DNA of 64,000 nucleotides from Fragum whitleyi (GCA_948146395.1 OX411544.1:94351232-94415231); one strand, 5' to 3'; shown: positions 32,715 to 45,911, counted from the stretch's first letter. A program made the numbers and translations. Notes: generated from the sequence alone by a model not told the origin.

Positions 32715-34126
32715 TTTCTTATATTGGTTAATTTGAAATAATAAACTAACATTCTTGTCACAACCCGTTAGTTCAAAGACAAGGTATTAACTCGGGTGGT
32801 ACCAAGTTCTAGAGTCATGGCCATAGTGGGCCGAATTTACCCCCTACCACCCTATAAACCATTAATATAAATTATTTCAGTGGTCTATGGTCAGAATCCA
32901 CCCGATTTTTGGCCTTCTTTGTTCTATATAAAATTGCTCAACTTTCAGGTGCTGTAACGCATTCAAAACTCTTCTCTTATATATTACGTCATTAGCGCTT
33001 CATCTACATTCATAGATCTATCTTTTGAGACCAAAGAAACTTGGTAAAATCAGGTTAACTTTTGGGCTATTCAAGCGAGAGTAAAGGCACCGTCTTTTTC
33101 CTACCCATGAAGAGGACAGATAGTTCGGGCACGCCCCCGTCCCTTATCCGTCCTCCCGGAAAGGAAATCGTGCACAAAAAAGATCGAACCAAGCGTTATA
33201 TTAAAGAAGAGATTCAAAAACTAGCAAAAAATCAAATAAATATGCACGTGAATCACTATTCTCCACTTCAAATGCTATTTTAAAGCCGAACTATGTTTTC
33301 TTTAAGATCTACTTTTACCATACAACGACCTCCGGAAGTAAATTCCAGTGAGGTCACTCCTTATATGGTGGTATGGGGGTTAATCATCTGACCCATATGG
33401 CCATTGCAACATGGTGTAGTGGTTGTCAGGGGCGAACGGGCTGTTACTACCTTGAAATAAACATTGTTTATATCATGACTGGAAGGGTAAACGTTGTTTA
33501 TTTTCAGTACGTAAACTGTGTCAATCACACTAAAAAAGTCTCACACGCGTTTTCTTTTCAAATTGAACATGAATTTAAATTGTACCACTACAAAAACTCA
33601 ATTCTTTACGGATCAACAAACACACTCGAGCGTAAAACGCGGCCGCATTTTTCTCAAGGTAATTTGCAACAGTTTCTTTGAGACCACTGATTGGTAAACC
33701 GAGTGACCTCTTAGGCCGACTTGATTCCACGATTTCAATCGATGTACCCTATTCTTCCCATTCTTCTGACTCCCATTAACTTAATAACGCAATCTATAAC
33801 CGTTGAAATCTGGTTTAAAACGGCCCTATTTTCATACAGATTCTGTTGGGGTTTTTTTACCGGCTTAATCACTCTGTTGAGGATAATTGAGCATATGCGT
33901 GACATTTTCAACCATTTGACATCTGTGTGAGGTGCAAATATTAGCAGCCCAGACATTTACAAAATGCAATTTGAAGATTGCCTTACTGTCCTTTAAGACC
34001 TTATTTATCTACAAATCGCATAGTGAAGACTCTTGTCAGACTGTGCACATAACACGGAAGTGTGTATTTACCCCCCGAATGATGACATCATGTAGTCTTC
34101 AAAGATGTGCAAAATCAAAACAGAAC
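32715..34126. other. Unassigned stretch
   Basis: Several short + frames, none with a recognisable domain. Part of 33935-34060 (TAGTGAAGACTCTTGTCAGACTGTG) weakly resembles 39370-39400, an old repeat pair. Confidence 0.4.
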
Positions 34127-34227
34127 GTTGGACTGTCAATCTAGAGGTCCCGAGTTCGATTCCCGACTCGCCTCGTCAAAAATAGACTGGGTCTGGAGGG
34201 TACTCATCCAATAGAATTCATTATTTC
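34127..34227 (+). repeat. Chimera: SINE tRNA head fused to half of palindrome D
   Basis: 34127-34168 is the reference SINE's T-arm half (GGACTGTCAATCTAGAGGTC, GTTCGATTCCCGACTCG). Instead of the SINE body, it continues into the right arm of palindrome D (CCTCGTCAAAAATAG, GGGTACTCATCCAATAGAAT). The switch occurs within GACTCG, which is the tip of D. Confidence 0.7.
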
Positions 34228-34259
34228 ACACCTAAACAATTTAGACCAATGACATCGCT

Positions 34260-34415
34260 TATTTTGCATCACGTGAGAGTGAAATATCTAGATCTATATT
34301 GTACAACCAGAACGAGGATACTGTGCAATACGGATTTTATTCCAAAACGAGACAGCCTATATTGTACGATGAAAGTGAGTCAAGCTATATTGTACGATGA
34401 AAGCGAGGCTGCGGT
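34260..34415 (+). repeat. Short direct repeat, ~30 bp x2
   Basis: CTATATTGTACGATGAAAGTG and its near-copy CTATATTGTACGATGAAAGCG stand 30 bp apart, with a diverged TATATTGTACAACCAGAACG upstream. Confidence 0.6.
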
Positions 34416-34827
34416 CCCGAATAAAGATATCACCACTTTTCGCATCCTTTTCAATGTATCAAACCCTCTGTTCGGAGGTATTTAAATAAATTTGACCTTG
34501 AGAAGATTCTTGATTTCTTCATTTGTTACATTTTTTATCATTTGTTCACATGAAAATGTATATTTCAAGCGACGACGGGTAGTCAACCTGTTTAATGTTA
34601 AATACATATTATAATCAGTAAGCACTTATCGACTTGACACATGAAATAAACATTTCACGTGGAATCCTATTTTTAGAACAAACGTTTGTTTCAATTTCAA
34701 CATGTTCATAGTGACTTGCATTTGACGCCCTTATCCGGATCATTTTGGATCTATTCCCTTTGTTTCTCTCAAATGTCGCGAATCGTTAATTGTGGAACTT
34801 TCAGTGTATGGTGTGAAATAAAGATGT

Positions 34828-34983
34828 CATTTAACATGATCGAGTACAATACTGAACTCATTGGATTCGTACCCTGCAGAACCAGTCTTTATTTTGACTC
34901 GGCTATCGCCTCGTCAAATATACACTGGTTCTGCAGGGTACTCATCCAATAGAATTCAGTATTGTACTCGATCATGTTAAATA
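34828..34983. repeat. Palindromic element D
   Basis: Arms ATTTAACATGATCGAGTAC... and its complement, with CCCTGCAGAACCAGT inside. The tip on the minus strand is CGAGGC-GATA-GCCGAG. The flank CGATCATGTTAAATAACCTC is repeated immediately to the right (TTATTGTCCACGATCATG...), a short tandem duplication. Half of a second copy is at 34165-34227. Confidence 0.85.
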
Positions 34984-35578
34984 ACCTCTTATTATTGTCC
35001 ACGATCATGTTAAATGACCTCTTAATATCATCATTTTGCTGGCACATGCAAGCTTCCGTACATAACGATTTAAATTTGACGATGAGATGACAGACAGCCT
35101 CTCAGGACATAGGCAAAATATAAACAGGTCTGTGCGGTGTCATGCTTTTAAATCTTGCCCACAGTGTGGCCACTAAAACGGAAACCTTCAAGCATACAAA
35201 TTGAGGTCATAAAGCCTTAGAGCAGATCCTATGACCGCCTTACGGGGACTGTGATATTAACTTGAAAAGCGAAAATACTGTATTTCACCCAATTAATTTT
35301 GTGAGGTTAATCAAAAGTCATGCAAACCTTTCAATGCTTTTCTTTTAAAACAAAAAGTCCTAAAACAAAATCTGAATATATCAAGAGCATCATATAAGAA
35401 TTTGTAGCCAGCCAAGTCGTTCGACGTTCCTGTAAATGTAAACCAGGCTTTCGGCACTTGATAATTACTGAATAAGATCTGAAAACATAATTTATTCGAA
35501 AATCAATTCTTTTATCTGTTTAGCGGGTAAAATTTGAGGTTGTTTTTGTTCTTGTTACTCTTATTTTTTGTTTTTCTA

Positions 35579-35588
35579 TTTGTTGTTG

Positions 35589-35620
<32 letters not shown>

Positions 35621-35626
35621 GGTGGT
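35579..35626. repeat. (GTT)n/(GGT)n compound microsatellite
   Basis: About nine GTT units pass directly into about seven GGT units. Confidence 0.9.
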
Positions 35627-35852
35627 TTCTTACTTTCCATCGAATCATTGATCTTGTCCGTATTTTTCCCAAAGCTTTCTTTCGGTGTTTGTACATTTAA
35701 TCTCAGCTAAAAGTATCATTTAGTTTATAATTAGCTCCAGAAAAGACACAGGTGACAATCCTAAAATATTATCATCCTTAAATAAAGAGACGATTCCAAT
35801 CAGTACCGACAGCATTAGATTTTTTTTCACTCGAGGATAACACGATAAATAT

Positions 35853-36166
35853 ATCATACGTACTTAGTGTATTGTATGAAAAAAAATATCTAACGAGGTT
35901 GGGAGAATTGAAAATTGTCGAGGCTCTGCCGAGACAATTATCAATTCTCACAACCGAGTTTGATATTTTTTCATTCAATACCCTAAGTACGTATTATATT
36001 TATCTTATAACCTATATTTGTCTTGTTTTCGTCGGTGTTTCTTACTGAAATGCAAGTTTCTAAAAATAACCGCATTGTATCATTGTTCTTAAAATAACTA
36101 TGTGATATCATAAAAGATATCACATGGGATGTTATCACACGGATATTTGTATAGTTATAAGATAAA
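35853..36166. mobile_element. Composite palindromic element B, copy 2
   Basis: Same two modules as 9224-9540: a palindrome with tip CGAGGC-TCT-GCCGAG (35919-35933), then the segment between TTATCTTATAAC and GTTATAAGATAA. An independently aged copy; differences are mostly substitutions. Confidence 0.85.
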
Positions 36167-36187
36167 GGGTAAAATGACTCTTATTTC

Positions 36188-36396
36188 CATCGTGGTCCTA
36201 GCTCCTTCCAGTTCTTATCCTACACTTAGAGAAAGAGGCGCTGGGTTCTCACCACTGGTACCCAATTTTACAGCTGAGTGGACTGGGGCCCCGTCTGTAA
36301 AGTGTCATACCCGAATACACTACCCGCCTCGGTGGGGCTCGAACCCACAACCCCCAGGTTACAAGTCGATCGCGCTAACCACTCGGCCAACGAGCC
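36188..36396 (-). mobile_element. tRNA-derived SINE, third head type
   Basis: On the minus strand the head GGCTCGTTGGCCGAGTGGTTAG has a well-paired T-arm GTGGGTTCGAGCCCCAC. The body has GGTATGACACTTTACAG, GGTACCAGTGGTGAGAACC and CAGCGCCTCTTTCTC. The acceptor pairing is poor, so it is SINE rather than tRNA gene. Confidence 0.7.
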
Positions 36397-39300
36397 AGAC
36401 TACTTAGATTCGATTTACTATATGTCACATTCGACATTTAGAAATTCAATTCAGTTCACTTAACTGGAGCTACGGGGTTTCAAGGAATCTCAGTTTCCCG
36501 AGAAGACCGGCTTTCGGTATCGACCTCGGCTCAGGACAGTACAATAAAGTATCATTGCTGCCATGATCACGTGTGCTGTAACAGCCAATCAACGTTCAGT
36601 GCCAAATCACGGGGGACACTTGTTTCATTGACCGGGGTCCGGCAATTTAGATTTTATTGCTTATTGTTTACTTACACTATATCTATAATTCATGGATTTT
36701 TTCACATATTGCACCCGAAGGACTATGATTTGAGGGAATATATGAATACCAAACTGCGATTGTAGAGGCGGGCTAGGTCACACACTTTGGATTTGGGCCA
36801 TGGCGAACCGAATAACCTGGTCCTACATGTTTTGAAAAGCAATAAAAATGACATTGCTTTTGGACTTAGATTCACAAAGATTTGCTAATAATCCTATATT
36901 TTATATCTCAAGCTTAGAAAATAAAAAAAAAGAGTTTTGTCATTTGAGTACTTTTTTGGTATGTCAAATGCACAAAGGTAAAAGGGGAATTGTAATTAAA
37001 CAAATGATCAGCCTGTCTGTCATATAGTTTCGTGTAAAATGAAATTGTCCATCTAATAATTATTCTTGATACAAACTAACATTTTGTGGTTTTTAATTCG
37101 TTGAAGAATGTGATTATCCGGCGTCAGGAGGGTGGGTGGGTGGGGTCGCCAACTCGCCAAAATTTGACGAACAATCAACACGAGCCAAAAGAAATCGTGA
37201 AATAATTTGATCCATTTAAATGAAGTGCCGATCGATTTGAACGATTTCGAATTGTTTTAAAAGACTACGGAGCGTTATTGTGTGACTGGATTGATTGTTT
37301 GGAACGAATGAATGGAGCGCTTTGTTAGTGATTTAGAATGGTTTGATCGAAGCGAATGTGAAGCTACTAACTGGCCTCCCAACTCCAGAATTATGTAGGT
37401 CGTTTTGGTTGGTCAGAGATCAAACGGTGTGATTTGATTGTATGTCAGGTCACTAAGGATAGTTATAAGGGAATTCATTAATAACAAACTACCTGTAGCC
37501 GGTGACCAGCAGGGGTTGGTCTGTTCTGACTTTGGAGATTAGATTTAGAACGTTTATGTTATTGTCTAGACATCCTAGAGCTATTTAATAGTACGTATAC
37601 ATACTTAAGTGCTACCGTAGCTCTATCAGTTACTGCCTTTCACTTTTACCTTTTCAAATCATATGAATGATGAAATCTGATCTCATATCATTAGGAAAAA
37701 ATCTAAGAAAGCCTTATCGTGATAAACAAACAAACAAGTAATCAAACGTACAGACATACAAAGACAACCCAAAGACTAAGTTATGATATAAACAAACCCT
37801 TATAGTAATATAAGCGCTTAGTTATTCTGTTGTTGTTGTTGTTCAATTTATTTGACAGATGTAAAAAAAACTCTCATGTGAGTAGGAAATTAAATCGACA
37901 GTTTAGTGATATTGTCATATTGCCATATGAAACAAACAACTTAACAAATATACAAAGAAGCTTAAAACAACGACATGAAAACAAAGAGAAAAACGGAAAT
38001 AAATACAAACACATGTAGGAAACTTAATATTAGACGTATTTTTGGTGAAAATAAATCGAATCTTTATGAAAACTTAATGACACCCTTGAAAGATTTCGGT
38101 TATTTGATACTTTGACGTTGTCTTCAAACGCTTTATTTCATTCACCTCCTGGCTTATTTATCTTCATGTGTAAGGGTCAACTTTAACCAATGAATTCACA
38201 ACAAATATGGACTTTTTATGTTGACGTTTCTGAGAAACTTCAAAACGTATTATTTGGGGAAAGACGGAAAACAATTGCATTAATCTGATAGAAATAGATG
38301 GCCTCGGTACACAAGCACTGCAGGTTAATAACGGCAGTGCTGTCTAAGACAGGAACTATCTCAAGGTTATTGAAGCCGATATTGACGTGGGTACAAATTC
38401 ATCCTGTTCAGCAGACATAATTCGATAATTTTTATGGTCATTTGGCCATCTTATGGTCTTCGTATTTTGGTTTATAGCTAAATGCATAATTTCATAACCC
38501 CATTCCCCCTACCACCCTATCCCCACTAGTAAGATTTGTTCTGCTTTTCACAATATAAAAGAATGGGCCTTAACATTTCCCTTATCCCCCTCCCGGTGAG
38601 GGATGTAAATTGAATACATGAAAGAATATTTAAAAGAACCAAATGCTCGTTTTCACATTTCAATGATAGTCGTGTACATGGGGATCCAGTCTAAATTGTG
38701 GTCGTATTTTAGTTTCACAGTTCCATTAAAGCTCAAATAAGTTCAATCGATTTTTGTTTATAAAATGTTGAATTTCACCAAATATGAAAGTATTTCAGAC
38801 AATGTTCGTATTGAGCGGATTCGACTTAAATGATGCAACGTAGGTGAGTACACTTTTTTTCATCGAGATTTTTTTTTCATCATATGCGATTCTATGATCT
38901 TTGATGGACACAACTTAATTCAGTAGCTATAATTTGATTGGATGGTCTATGACAGAATATATAAGAAAAACGTTGTAAATCAAGACAGATCAATCGTTCA
39001 CCACAACTGTTTGAATTTTACGTTTTCGACCTACATCTGAACACAATGCCTTGGTCAGTAGGTCAAATCCTAAAATAGTCATGGATTGAAGGATTATACC
39101 AGATTAACACAGAGGTGTTAATTTGTACATATCAAATGCAACTATAGACAGATCTGACATTTCATGTCACAAAATAGGTCATTGATTACCCTTTCTCATA
39201 AAAGAAATGTCCTCCGTACATGATGGCATAACTCTTAAATGAGCCCGTGCTTGACATTTCCAAGAATTTGAAATTTTCGCTAGGTGCAAACATTGAGTAG

Positions 39301-40257
39301 CGTAGAAAGCCACATTCTGTAAATATTAAGTTACTTGATGGTCTACAAATACTATAGGACCTTATCTAGAGACATAGTAAAGACTCTGGACAGACTGTGT
39401 GGATGAAGGCTGGTCAGAGTCTTTGCTTTGCGCATATTTGAAATTGATATAAATCTCACACACAGGCTAAAATGACGTTCTGTATAATCAAAATTTTAAA
39501 ACTTTTCTCATAACCTCCTGAAAATTTAATCTTAATTTATATTTGAATACTACACATTCCATCATTAAGGTTCATGTAAAGAGTTTTTGAACCAAATTTA
39601 ATGCTGCTTCTTTTTACAAAAAATATAGTTTGCCCAGCTATACAATATATCAATTTCATAATGGAATAGCTACACCATTATTGAAAAGGGATATTTTGTT
39701 CAAAACCAACGACTCGATTACAGCTGTATGAAATGTGCCTAAATTTGATCAGAATAAAGACAAATATTCCTGCTATGTACTCCTACAACCATAGGTATAA
39801 AACTCAGTCTCAGAAGGCTATTTTGAACAATCAATTTCCATTTATTTTGTCAACATACGTGTCAAACCCGGTTTGGTCTGTTTTTGAAATAAATGTTAGG
39901 TGTGATGCAACATCACACCATAGTATAATGAAATATTTTCTGCGATTTATTTTGAATCATAGTGTTTTTTTTTTTTTTTTTTTTTTGAATTCATTTATTT
40001 ATGATGAATTATTATATATTCATCATTTTGTGAAATAGAAATTGATATATTCCTAAACAACCATACGGGTATATAAACTAACAATGTCCATTTATGTTGT
40101 GATAACTCACCAAACCTTACATAGATCTACACATTTACTAAATTAGAATGACATATAAGACATATGCGTTTATAAAATAAGTAAAAATGAATTACTTGCA
40201 GAACTACATTTTGGGACAAAGTTTTATACCAACGATTGTAGAAGTACCTGGGTAGTA
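36397..40257. other. Long unassigned AT-rich stretch
   Basis: No gene, tRNA or assignable element found in ~3.9 kb, apart from the G-quadruplex motif at 37130. Around 37200-37350 the words GGAACGAATGAATGGAGCG recall family F text but no ends are visible. A T-run lies at about 39965-39986. Confidence 0.45.
37130..37145 (+). other. Perfect G-quadruplex motif
   Basis: GGGTGGGTGGGTGGGG: four G-runs joined by single-T loops, the class known to form very stable parallel quadruplexes. No gene start is recognisable nearby. Confidence 0.85.
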
Positions 40258-40512
40258 CTTTAGACTGTACTTTGTAAAAATATGAGCAAATTTTATCTAA
40301 CAATCATGCAGTTGCTAGTTCTGTACAAAATGACTCTTTTCCACGATTTTTTTGCTATATCACTTTAGCTATGGCAGTCTTATGTTGCTTAACTGGCTGT
40401 GCTCATAAATACCTTCATTTTGATATATAATATACCTGGACATACTGCTTTTTCTTGGAAATGAAGTGCACTTAAAATTGGGTCTCAAACACTTTATATG
40501 AACCTTAATGTT
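40258..40512 (+). repeat. Dispersed repeat L, copy 1
   Basis: Shares ~255 bp with 59137-59394: CTTTAGACTGTACTTTGT, ATGTTGCTTAACTG, ATACTGCTTTTTCTTGG and ACACTTTATATGAACCTTAA. No inverted ends, tail or ORF identify the type. It could be a LINE 3' UTR or a duplicated host segment. Confidence 0.75.
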
Positions 40513-41924
40513 ACATCCTTAGTTCAAAAGTGGTAAATCAGCCATGTGTTTTGTTTTACTGTATTTATCAGAGCATTTCATAAGTAATATGTCTTTAGTT
40601 TAAAGGCAGATTTGGAAAAAAAAAATTAGTTGATAACAGAAGAGTTTAACTATCTCTGGTCCTGATTGTACTCATTTAACGATCCGTATTGTAAGCATGC
40701 ATGTAAGCCCCGCATGTCTGTGAGTTTTCGATGGGTTCAGCGTTGTAGATATTGTAAGAGAATAAATGCGAGCATTTTTTTTAATCTAATTGTTTAATCT
40801 GTAGTTATAGATCTCTGGCCCATTAAACAAATCATTGAAAATATTAGAGTGGTGACGTGTTACTCGTGTCAAAATGAAGAAAGGTGATATCGTGATTTTT
40901 TTATGCCTAACATGAGTTGGGGCACTCAATTTTCGAGCAACACGTGTGCCTTCTACACATTGTTCTTGATCATTTGATATGCAATTGATTTTCGCAAGTA
41001 GATATGACAAATGAAAAAAAAATGTGGTCGAACCAAGAACAACGTTTTAAATCCTTACAATATGCCAGGTCTGAAAATTGCTCAATTAGTGCGTAAACGT
41101 TAGCAGATGATCTGGTAGTCTTGGTAAATTAGGCCGCTTGTGACGTCTGTAAGGCAATGTAATTTAATAGAACAACGTCCTTGACGTAAACAGGATATGA
41201 TAACTAAATCTTTGACAAAAGCATGAAAAGGGTTCATGAACAATCGGTAAATTGAAATATTGTGAGAAATCGCCTCGGAGATCTTGGGTTCGACAGATCA
41301 AAAAAGCCTTATAGCCCGTTGTCGTCTCAAGATTACATCCGCAACATTGCATATTCTTTCTTAATGACAGAGCCCATCCGTTTATAGCGTTTATTATAAC
41401 AAGACTTTCAAAGTCGAAAATTGAGCAAATACCACAACCTTACAAGCTTCTCTTCCAGTACTAGTAATGAAGCCACAGATAATGCTTATGGTATGCAATT
41501 TGATGATGTTTCCGTTAAAGTCTATATGCTTTATACTGTTCAAGAGAGAAGTTGCTCGTTAAGAAATGTGGAGTAGTATTCTCCCATACCTTTTGTGCCA
41601 TATTCATGGCTTAATGAGGAATAGACTTGATGACTTGATCTCTACTTAATGTGTTCAATCCCATTTTTAAGAGATGCCAATCATTGAAGCTGGAAAACTT
41701 TTCATAAATCATTGACTCAAAGACAATTCTTGTGTGAGTATGACGGCAATGAATTACCATTTATATCGAGAAAGATTTTTTAAAGTGGAATGCGTCTTGT
41801 TTTTTTTTGTTTTTTTTTAATTATTGGCCTTTCTATATGACTGAGGTGTTCTTTTTTGACGACAGTATAATTATGTATATCACAATATTTCCAACAATGG
41901 AGGAATTATAGAATCTTATTATAT
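40513..41924. other. Unassigned stretch
   Basis: Short ORFs only; nothing with domain or repeat signals. Confidence 0.4.
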
Positions 41925-43593
41925 AACCTACGTCGCGGGAGTGAAATAACACCATTGGATACTTTTGATATTACACGGGTGTTATTACACTAGTGGAATT
42001 ACCATGCAAATAAGCTCAGAGCGAATAGCAAAGCTATTTTGTAACCGCGAAAATGACGTCATAATGTATATTTCGTGACGTTATTTTTAAGGTAACGGCG
42101 GACAGATAATATTGTCGAATTTTCGTCTTTCTTTAAAACTCAGAATAATTGCGGAGATTCATCTTTGAAGTGCGGGCACAATTAAAAGGGTTTGAAGCTC
42201 GCTAATTTGACGTCGTGACGTCATTAAGGGCCCGACCCCTTTTCGACCCGCCAAAATCAGTATTTGCAAATATTTTCTGAATTAATCGGCCGATTTTTAT
42301 GAAAAAAAAATCATTTAGAAAGTCAGAGGATGCCCGAGCTAGTCCTTTAATTTCTGTGCACATTCAAACAGAAAAACAGGCCTGAAATGCTATCTATTTC
42401 GAGATTTTTAAGATTTACCTTTCTTTTTTTCATCTCTTTTTGTAAATAAATGGAAATTTCTCGGAATTTTGTCCGGTGACCTATGCAGATCTTTTCTTAT
42501 TTTGTAGCGAAATGAATATACTCCACATTTATGAAATAAAAATGATATGTCTTCGGGTTAGATTTTTCATTAGATTAGATTTCGTGAAGATGTTGAATCA
42601 TTTTTCGACGAATTTGATGTCGCACCAAAAACCATCGTTACTATGCTTATTTGAAGCCTACCTTCGTGCAATAACGTATTCTTAAATATTTTAAATTTAG
42701 GTACATTGTAAAATATAGGCTTCAAAAGTATTAAATCTGGATGTGATTTTATGAAAAACAAAAAATTACATCGATTTTAAAAGACCGTTTTTGTGAGCAC
42801 TTACCGTCACGTTGAAATATCCTTTGATTTACGATATCTTCGCGGAATCGAATTTTTTTAAAAAAAATAACCCGAATACACATGGTTTTTATTTAAAAAG
42901 TCTTCACCAGATTGGTTTTGCAACAACATATCTAAATTTCAGCATAGGTCACCGGACAAATTTTCGAGAAAAAAGTCAATATTTTCAGTAATACATGTAG
43001 TACGCGAAAACAGCAACGCAGAAGGCATAAACATTTAATACGTTAAACCCTAATGTATTTCTTATAGTTATATCTGCATGTTAATCAAAACACTGCCTCA
43101 GGCGTCAGTTTACGAAGCAAATGGTGTTTTCGGGATAAAAATCGATTCATTATTTTCGAAAAAATGGACAATAACTTCAATTAGGTCCCTTGATGACGTC
43201 ATGACGTCAACTCTATGTTGTGAAATCCTTTTTATGACCGATATATGAAAGCGGGCATTTTAAAGTTTAGTTTTACCGCATTAGACAAGATTTGCAGACA
43301 CTTTGAAATTTTGATCTAAAATGACCCGCTATGTGTCCGCATTTACCTTTAACGACGTTATAAGTTTCGCGGAAAATTTGAAATGTTGAATTTCAGTTAT
43401 TTTGACGATATCTCGTAAAAATGAGGGTCATTTTATAAATAGAATATAAAATTTGTGCTCATTAAATACCCTACTATTAGACTCTTCATCTAAAACAGAT
43501 AAAAACTTGGCGTAGCCTCGTTTTTATCCGTTTATAGATGACTCGTTTAATAAATTCGGTATTCCATGACCACTCATTCAATATCCTCTATAT
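41925..43593. mobile_element. Composite palindromic element C, copy 2, split by a nested element
   Basis: 41925-42090 and 43348-43593 align with 7603-8018; between them lies a 1,257-bp insertion. The right hairpin (43464-43563) has minus-strand tip CGAGGC-TAC-GCCAAG. The two hairpins and a TGACGTCA octamer (42054) are retained. Confidence 0.85.
42091..43347. mobile_element. Nested fold-back transposon with TTTAA target duplication
   Basis: Starts GGTAACGGCGGACA and ends TGTCCGCATTTACC (12 of 14 inverted). It is flanked by TTTAA at 42086-42090 and 43348-43352; the empty site in copy 1 (7603-8018) reads TTTTTAAACGGC. Inside, TTTTGTCCGGTGACCTATGC (42468) is mirrored by CATAGGTCACCGGACAAA (42944), and TGACGTCATTAAGGG by CCCTTGATGACGTCA. 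The element is therefore largely self-complementary. TTAA-type duplication suggests piggyBac-related mobilisation (inference). No transposase. Confidence 0.85.
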
Positions 43594-44029
43594 CCTATAT
43601 TTATTTGTAGTTTATTAATCGACTTAAAAGTCATTTGAAGGTTGCACGGTGACGGGATTTCAGATTGTTATCTATAGGCACAAATCACATATTACCATAA
43701 AAACACTTAAAAAACGGTGTAAAGAAACTGTTTGGGTCTTGAATAAAGTATCAACGTAGCTACAAATTCGTACAAAACAATCAGTATTTTACGAGGTATG
43801 AAAATCTGATTGCGCCCTTTTTTATGGCAAATGGTATGAAAAAAAACTTGGTTAATTCCTACAATCCTGATTTATTTGTTTATTATTATCAAAGGTGCGT
43901 GACAACACGTTATTTTTGTTGTTTTCCAATTTACTATTATAAATTTAAGGACACACCATCCTATATTGCACTAGGATTTCTAGGATGACCAAATGTTTGC
44001 CGTTAAAACTTTGAAGTCTCATTTTTTAG

Positions 44030-44961
44030 CTCCACTTTTCGAAGGCCAGCGAGCTATTGTCATGGCGAGGAGTCCGTCGTGCGTCCGTCCGTGCGTGCGT
44101 GCGTAAACTTTTCTTTAAACATCTTCTCCTCCTAAACCAATGGGTGGATTTTGACGATCTTGGCCAGAATGTTCCTTAGGTGACCCTCTTTTAAAGTTGT
44201 ACAAGAAATTTTGATTGAATCCCCAAATATGGGTGTGGCAGGGCGGGGCTTATTTTGACCCCGAAATCTTTGAACGACATCTCAACCTGAACTATCGGGC
44301 CGATTTCAATGAACGTTTACCAGAATGTTCCTTGTGTGACCCTCTTTTAAAGTTGTTCAAGAAATTTCGATTGACCCCCCAAATATGGGCGTGGCAGGGC
44401 GGGGCTTATTTTGACCCCGAAATCTTAGAACTACATCCTGTCCTGAACCATTGGGCCGATTTCAATGAATCATTACCAGAATGTTTCTTGGGTGACCCTC
44501 TTCTAAAGTTGTTCAAGAAATTTGCATTGACCCCCAAATATGGGCGTGGCAGGGCGGGGCTTGTTTGACCTCGAACGCTATGAATGACATGTCCTCCTGA
44601 ACCATTAGGCTGATTTCAATGGAACCTTACCAGAATGTTCCTTGGGTGACCCTCTTCTAAAGTTGTTCAAGAAATTTGGATTGGATGAGATCCACTGGAT
44701 CAACAAAATTCAGGTGAGCGGTTTAGGGCCATTCTGGTCCTCTTTGTTTCAAAGTGATATCTAAATAGTTTTCTTCCTTGTAATTTTAGATATTAGTTAA
44801 ATAAGTTCATTCCTTCATAAGTCAGTTTCAACTTAGAAAAAGTCGGAATTCCTTCTGAATGCTGTTCACTTTCATTACCTTCATTTTCAATATCTGTCTT
44901 TCAAATTTTGAGATTTTTAAGCCAGTGGAGCGATACAGGCCCTCTTGTGCCTCTTGTTATG
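44030..44961 (-). mobile_element. Pearl/Helentron-like element, copy 2
   Basis: The inverted counterpart of 15531-16902. 3' hairpin and AGCTCC at left, (GTGC/GTCC)n microsatellite (44077-44104), then core units whose landmark CCAGAATG starts at 44164, 44320, 44476 and 44630 (154-156 bp apart). Both 5' modules follow (near 44750 and ending GCCTCTTGTT at 44959). It has fewer core units than copy 1. A 117-codon open frame is just core repeat. Confidence 0.87.
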
Positions 44962-44980
44962 CATGTACTAGGGCATGTTT

Positions 44981-45142
44981 TTAAGTTAATGGGCCCGTAA
45001 TAGTTCCACAACATTTCAGAAGTCATGAACTTTGACACTTTTGACCGAGTTTCCTAATATTTTTATTACGATACCTCGGTTAACATCGTGAAACATTATG
45101 AGTACCGATGTGTTGCGGAACAATTACGGGTCCACATCCTAA
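44981..45142. mobile_element. MITE family K, copy 2
   Basis: TTAAGTTAATGGGCCCGTAAT...ATTACGGGTCCACATCCTAAA with ACCGAG/CCTCGGT around the tip. It starts 20 bp after the Helentron-like element. Confidence 0.85.
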
Positions 45143-45911
45143 AATGGCTTGCGTACCAGATGGTAGAACGCAAGTGTTATCCTGCAATAGTGTAACATCC
45201 GCTTCCTATTTTTAAAGTTATTCCACCACTCTGTCATTGGTTTTAGATGAAAAAACAATTGCGAACGCTTTAAATCGCATGGCACATTTTACCAAAGTTC
45301 CTTTGCAAATTGTGGTACCAATAATATAGGTTCCGGTTGTTCAATTTTTCTTTTTTTATCCAATTTTCCATTTTAAGAGACTGTCACATTTAAGCATGTC
45401 GGATAGAAATATTTTCTACACAGCGCTGTTGGGGTGATTTGGGAATGTAGCCCAATATAGAATAGGTGACAAGGAATTAATCATGAACTTCAAACATTCT
45501 AGATTGTAATATGTAAATATATAAATGTCTAATTAAATCACCGTGGGGTACATGGCACGGAGTCTAGACTATAAATCTCAATAGACGCTTGACTTATGAA
45601 GAGGATCCGGTGCAATTTATATTATCTTGACATACTAAATTCTTTTCTTTATTAAACATCAAACTTTGCTGCGAAAATTGTCAAAGCATAGACAGATCGG
45701 GGCATATTGGTTTATCGACGTTCGTTTGTCCGACAGTCTGTCCTCACCCAACATACAAGATTCTGCTTTTTGCGTTATGGTAGACCTTATTGAAACTCGC
45801 CAACTGTACGACTAAGCTTGAGGTCATCTAAAAATCTTGGCAAACTATCTGGATTAACCAGTGACAATACTTACAAAAATCTAAACATTGATATCACTTG
45901 GGCCTAGTTAG

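Noticed and set aside
36325..36396. Functional tRNA gene
   Set aside because: T-arm is good but the acceptor stem does not pair and a SINE body follows.
44215..44568. 117-codon open frame
   Set aside because: It lies wholly in the ~154-bp core repeats of the Helentron-like element; the repeated peptide follows the DNA period and the other copy is not open in that frame.
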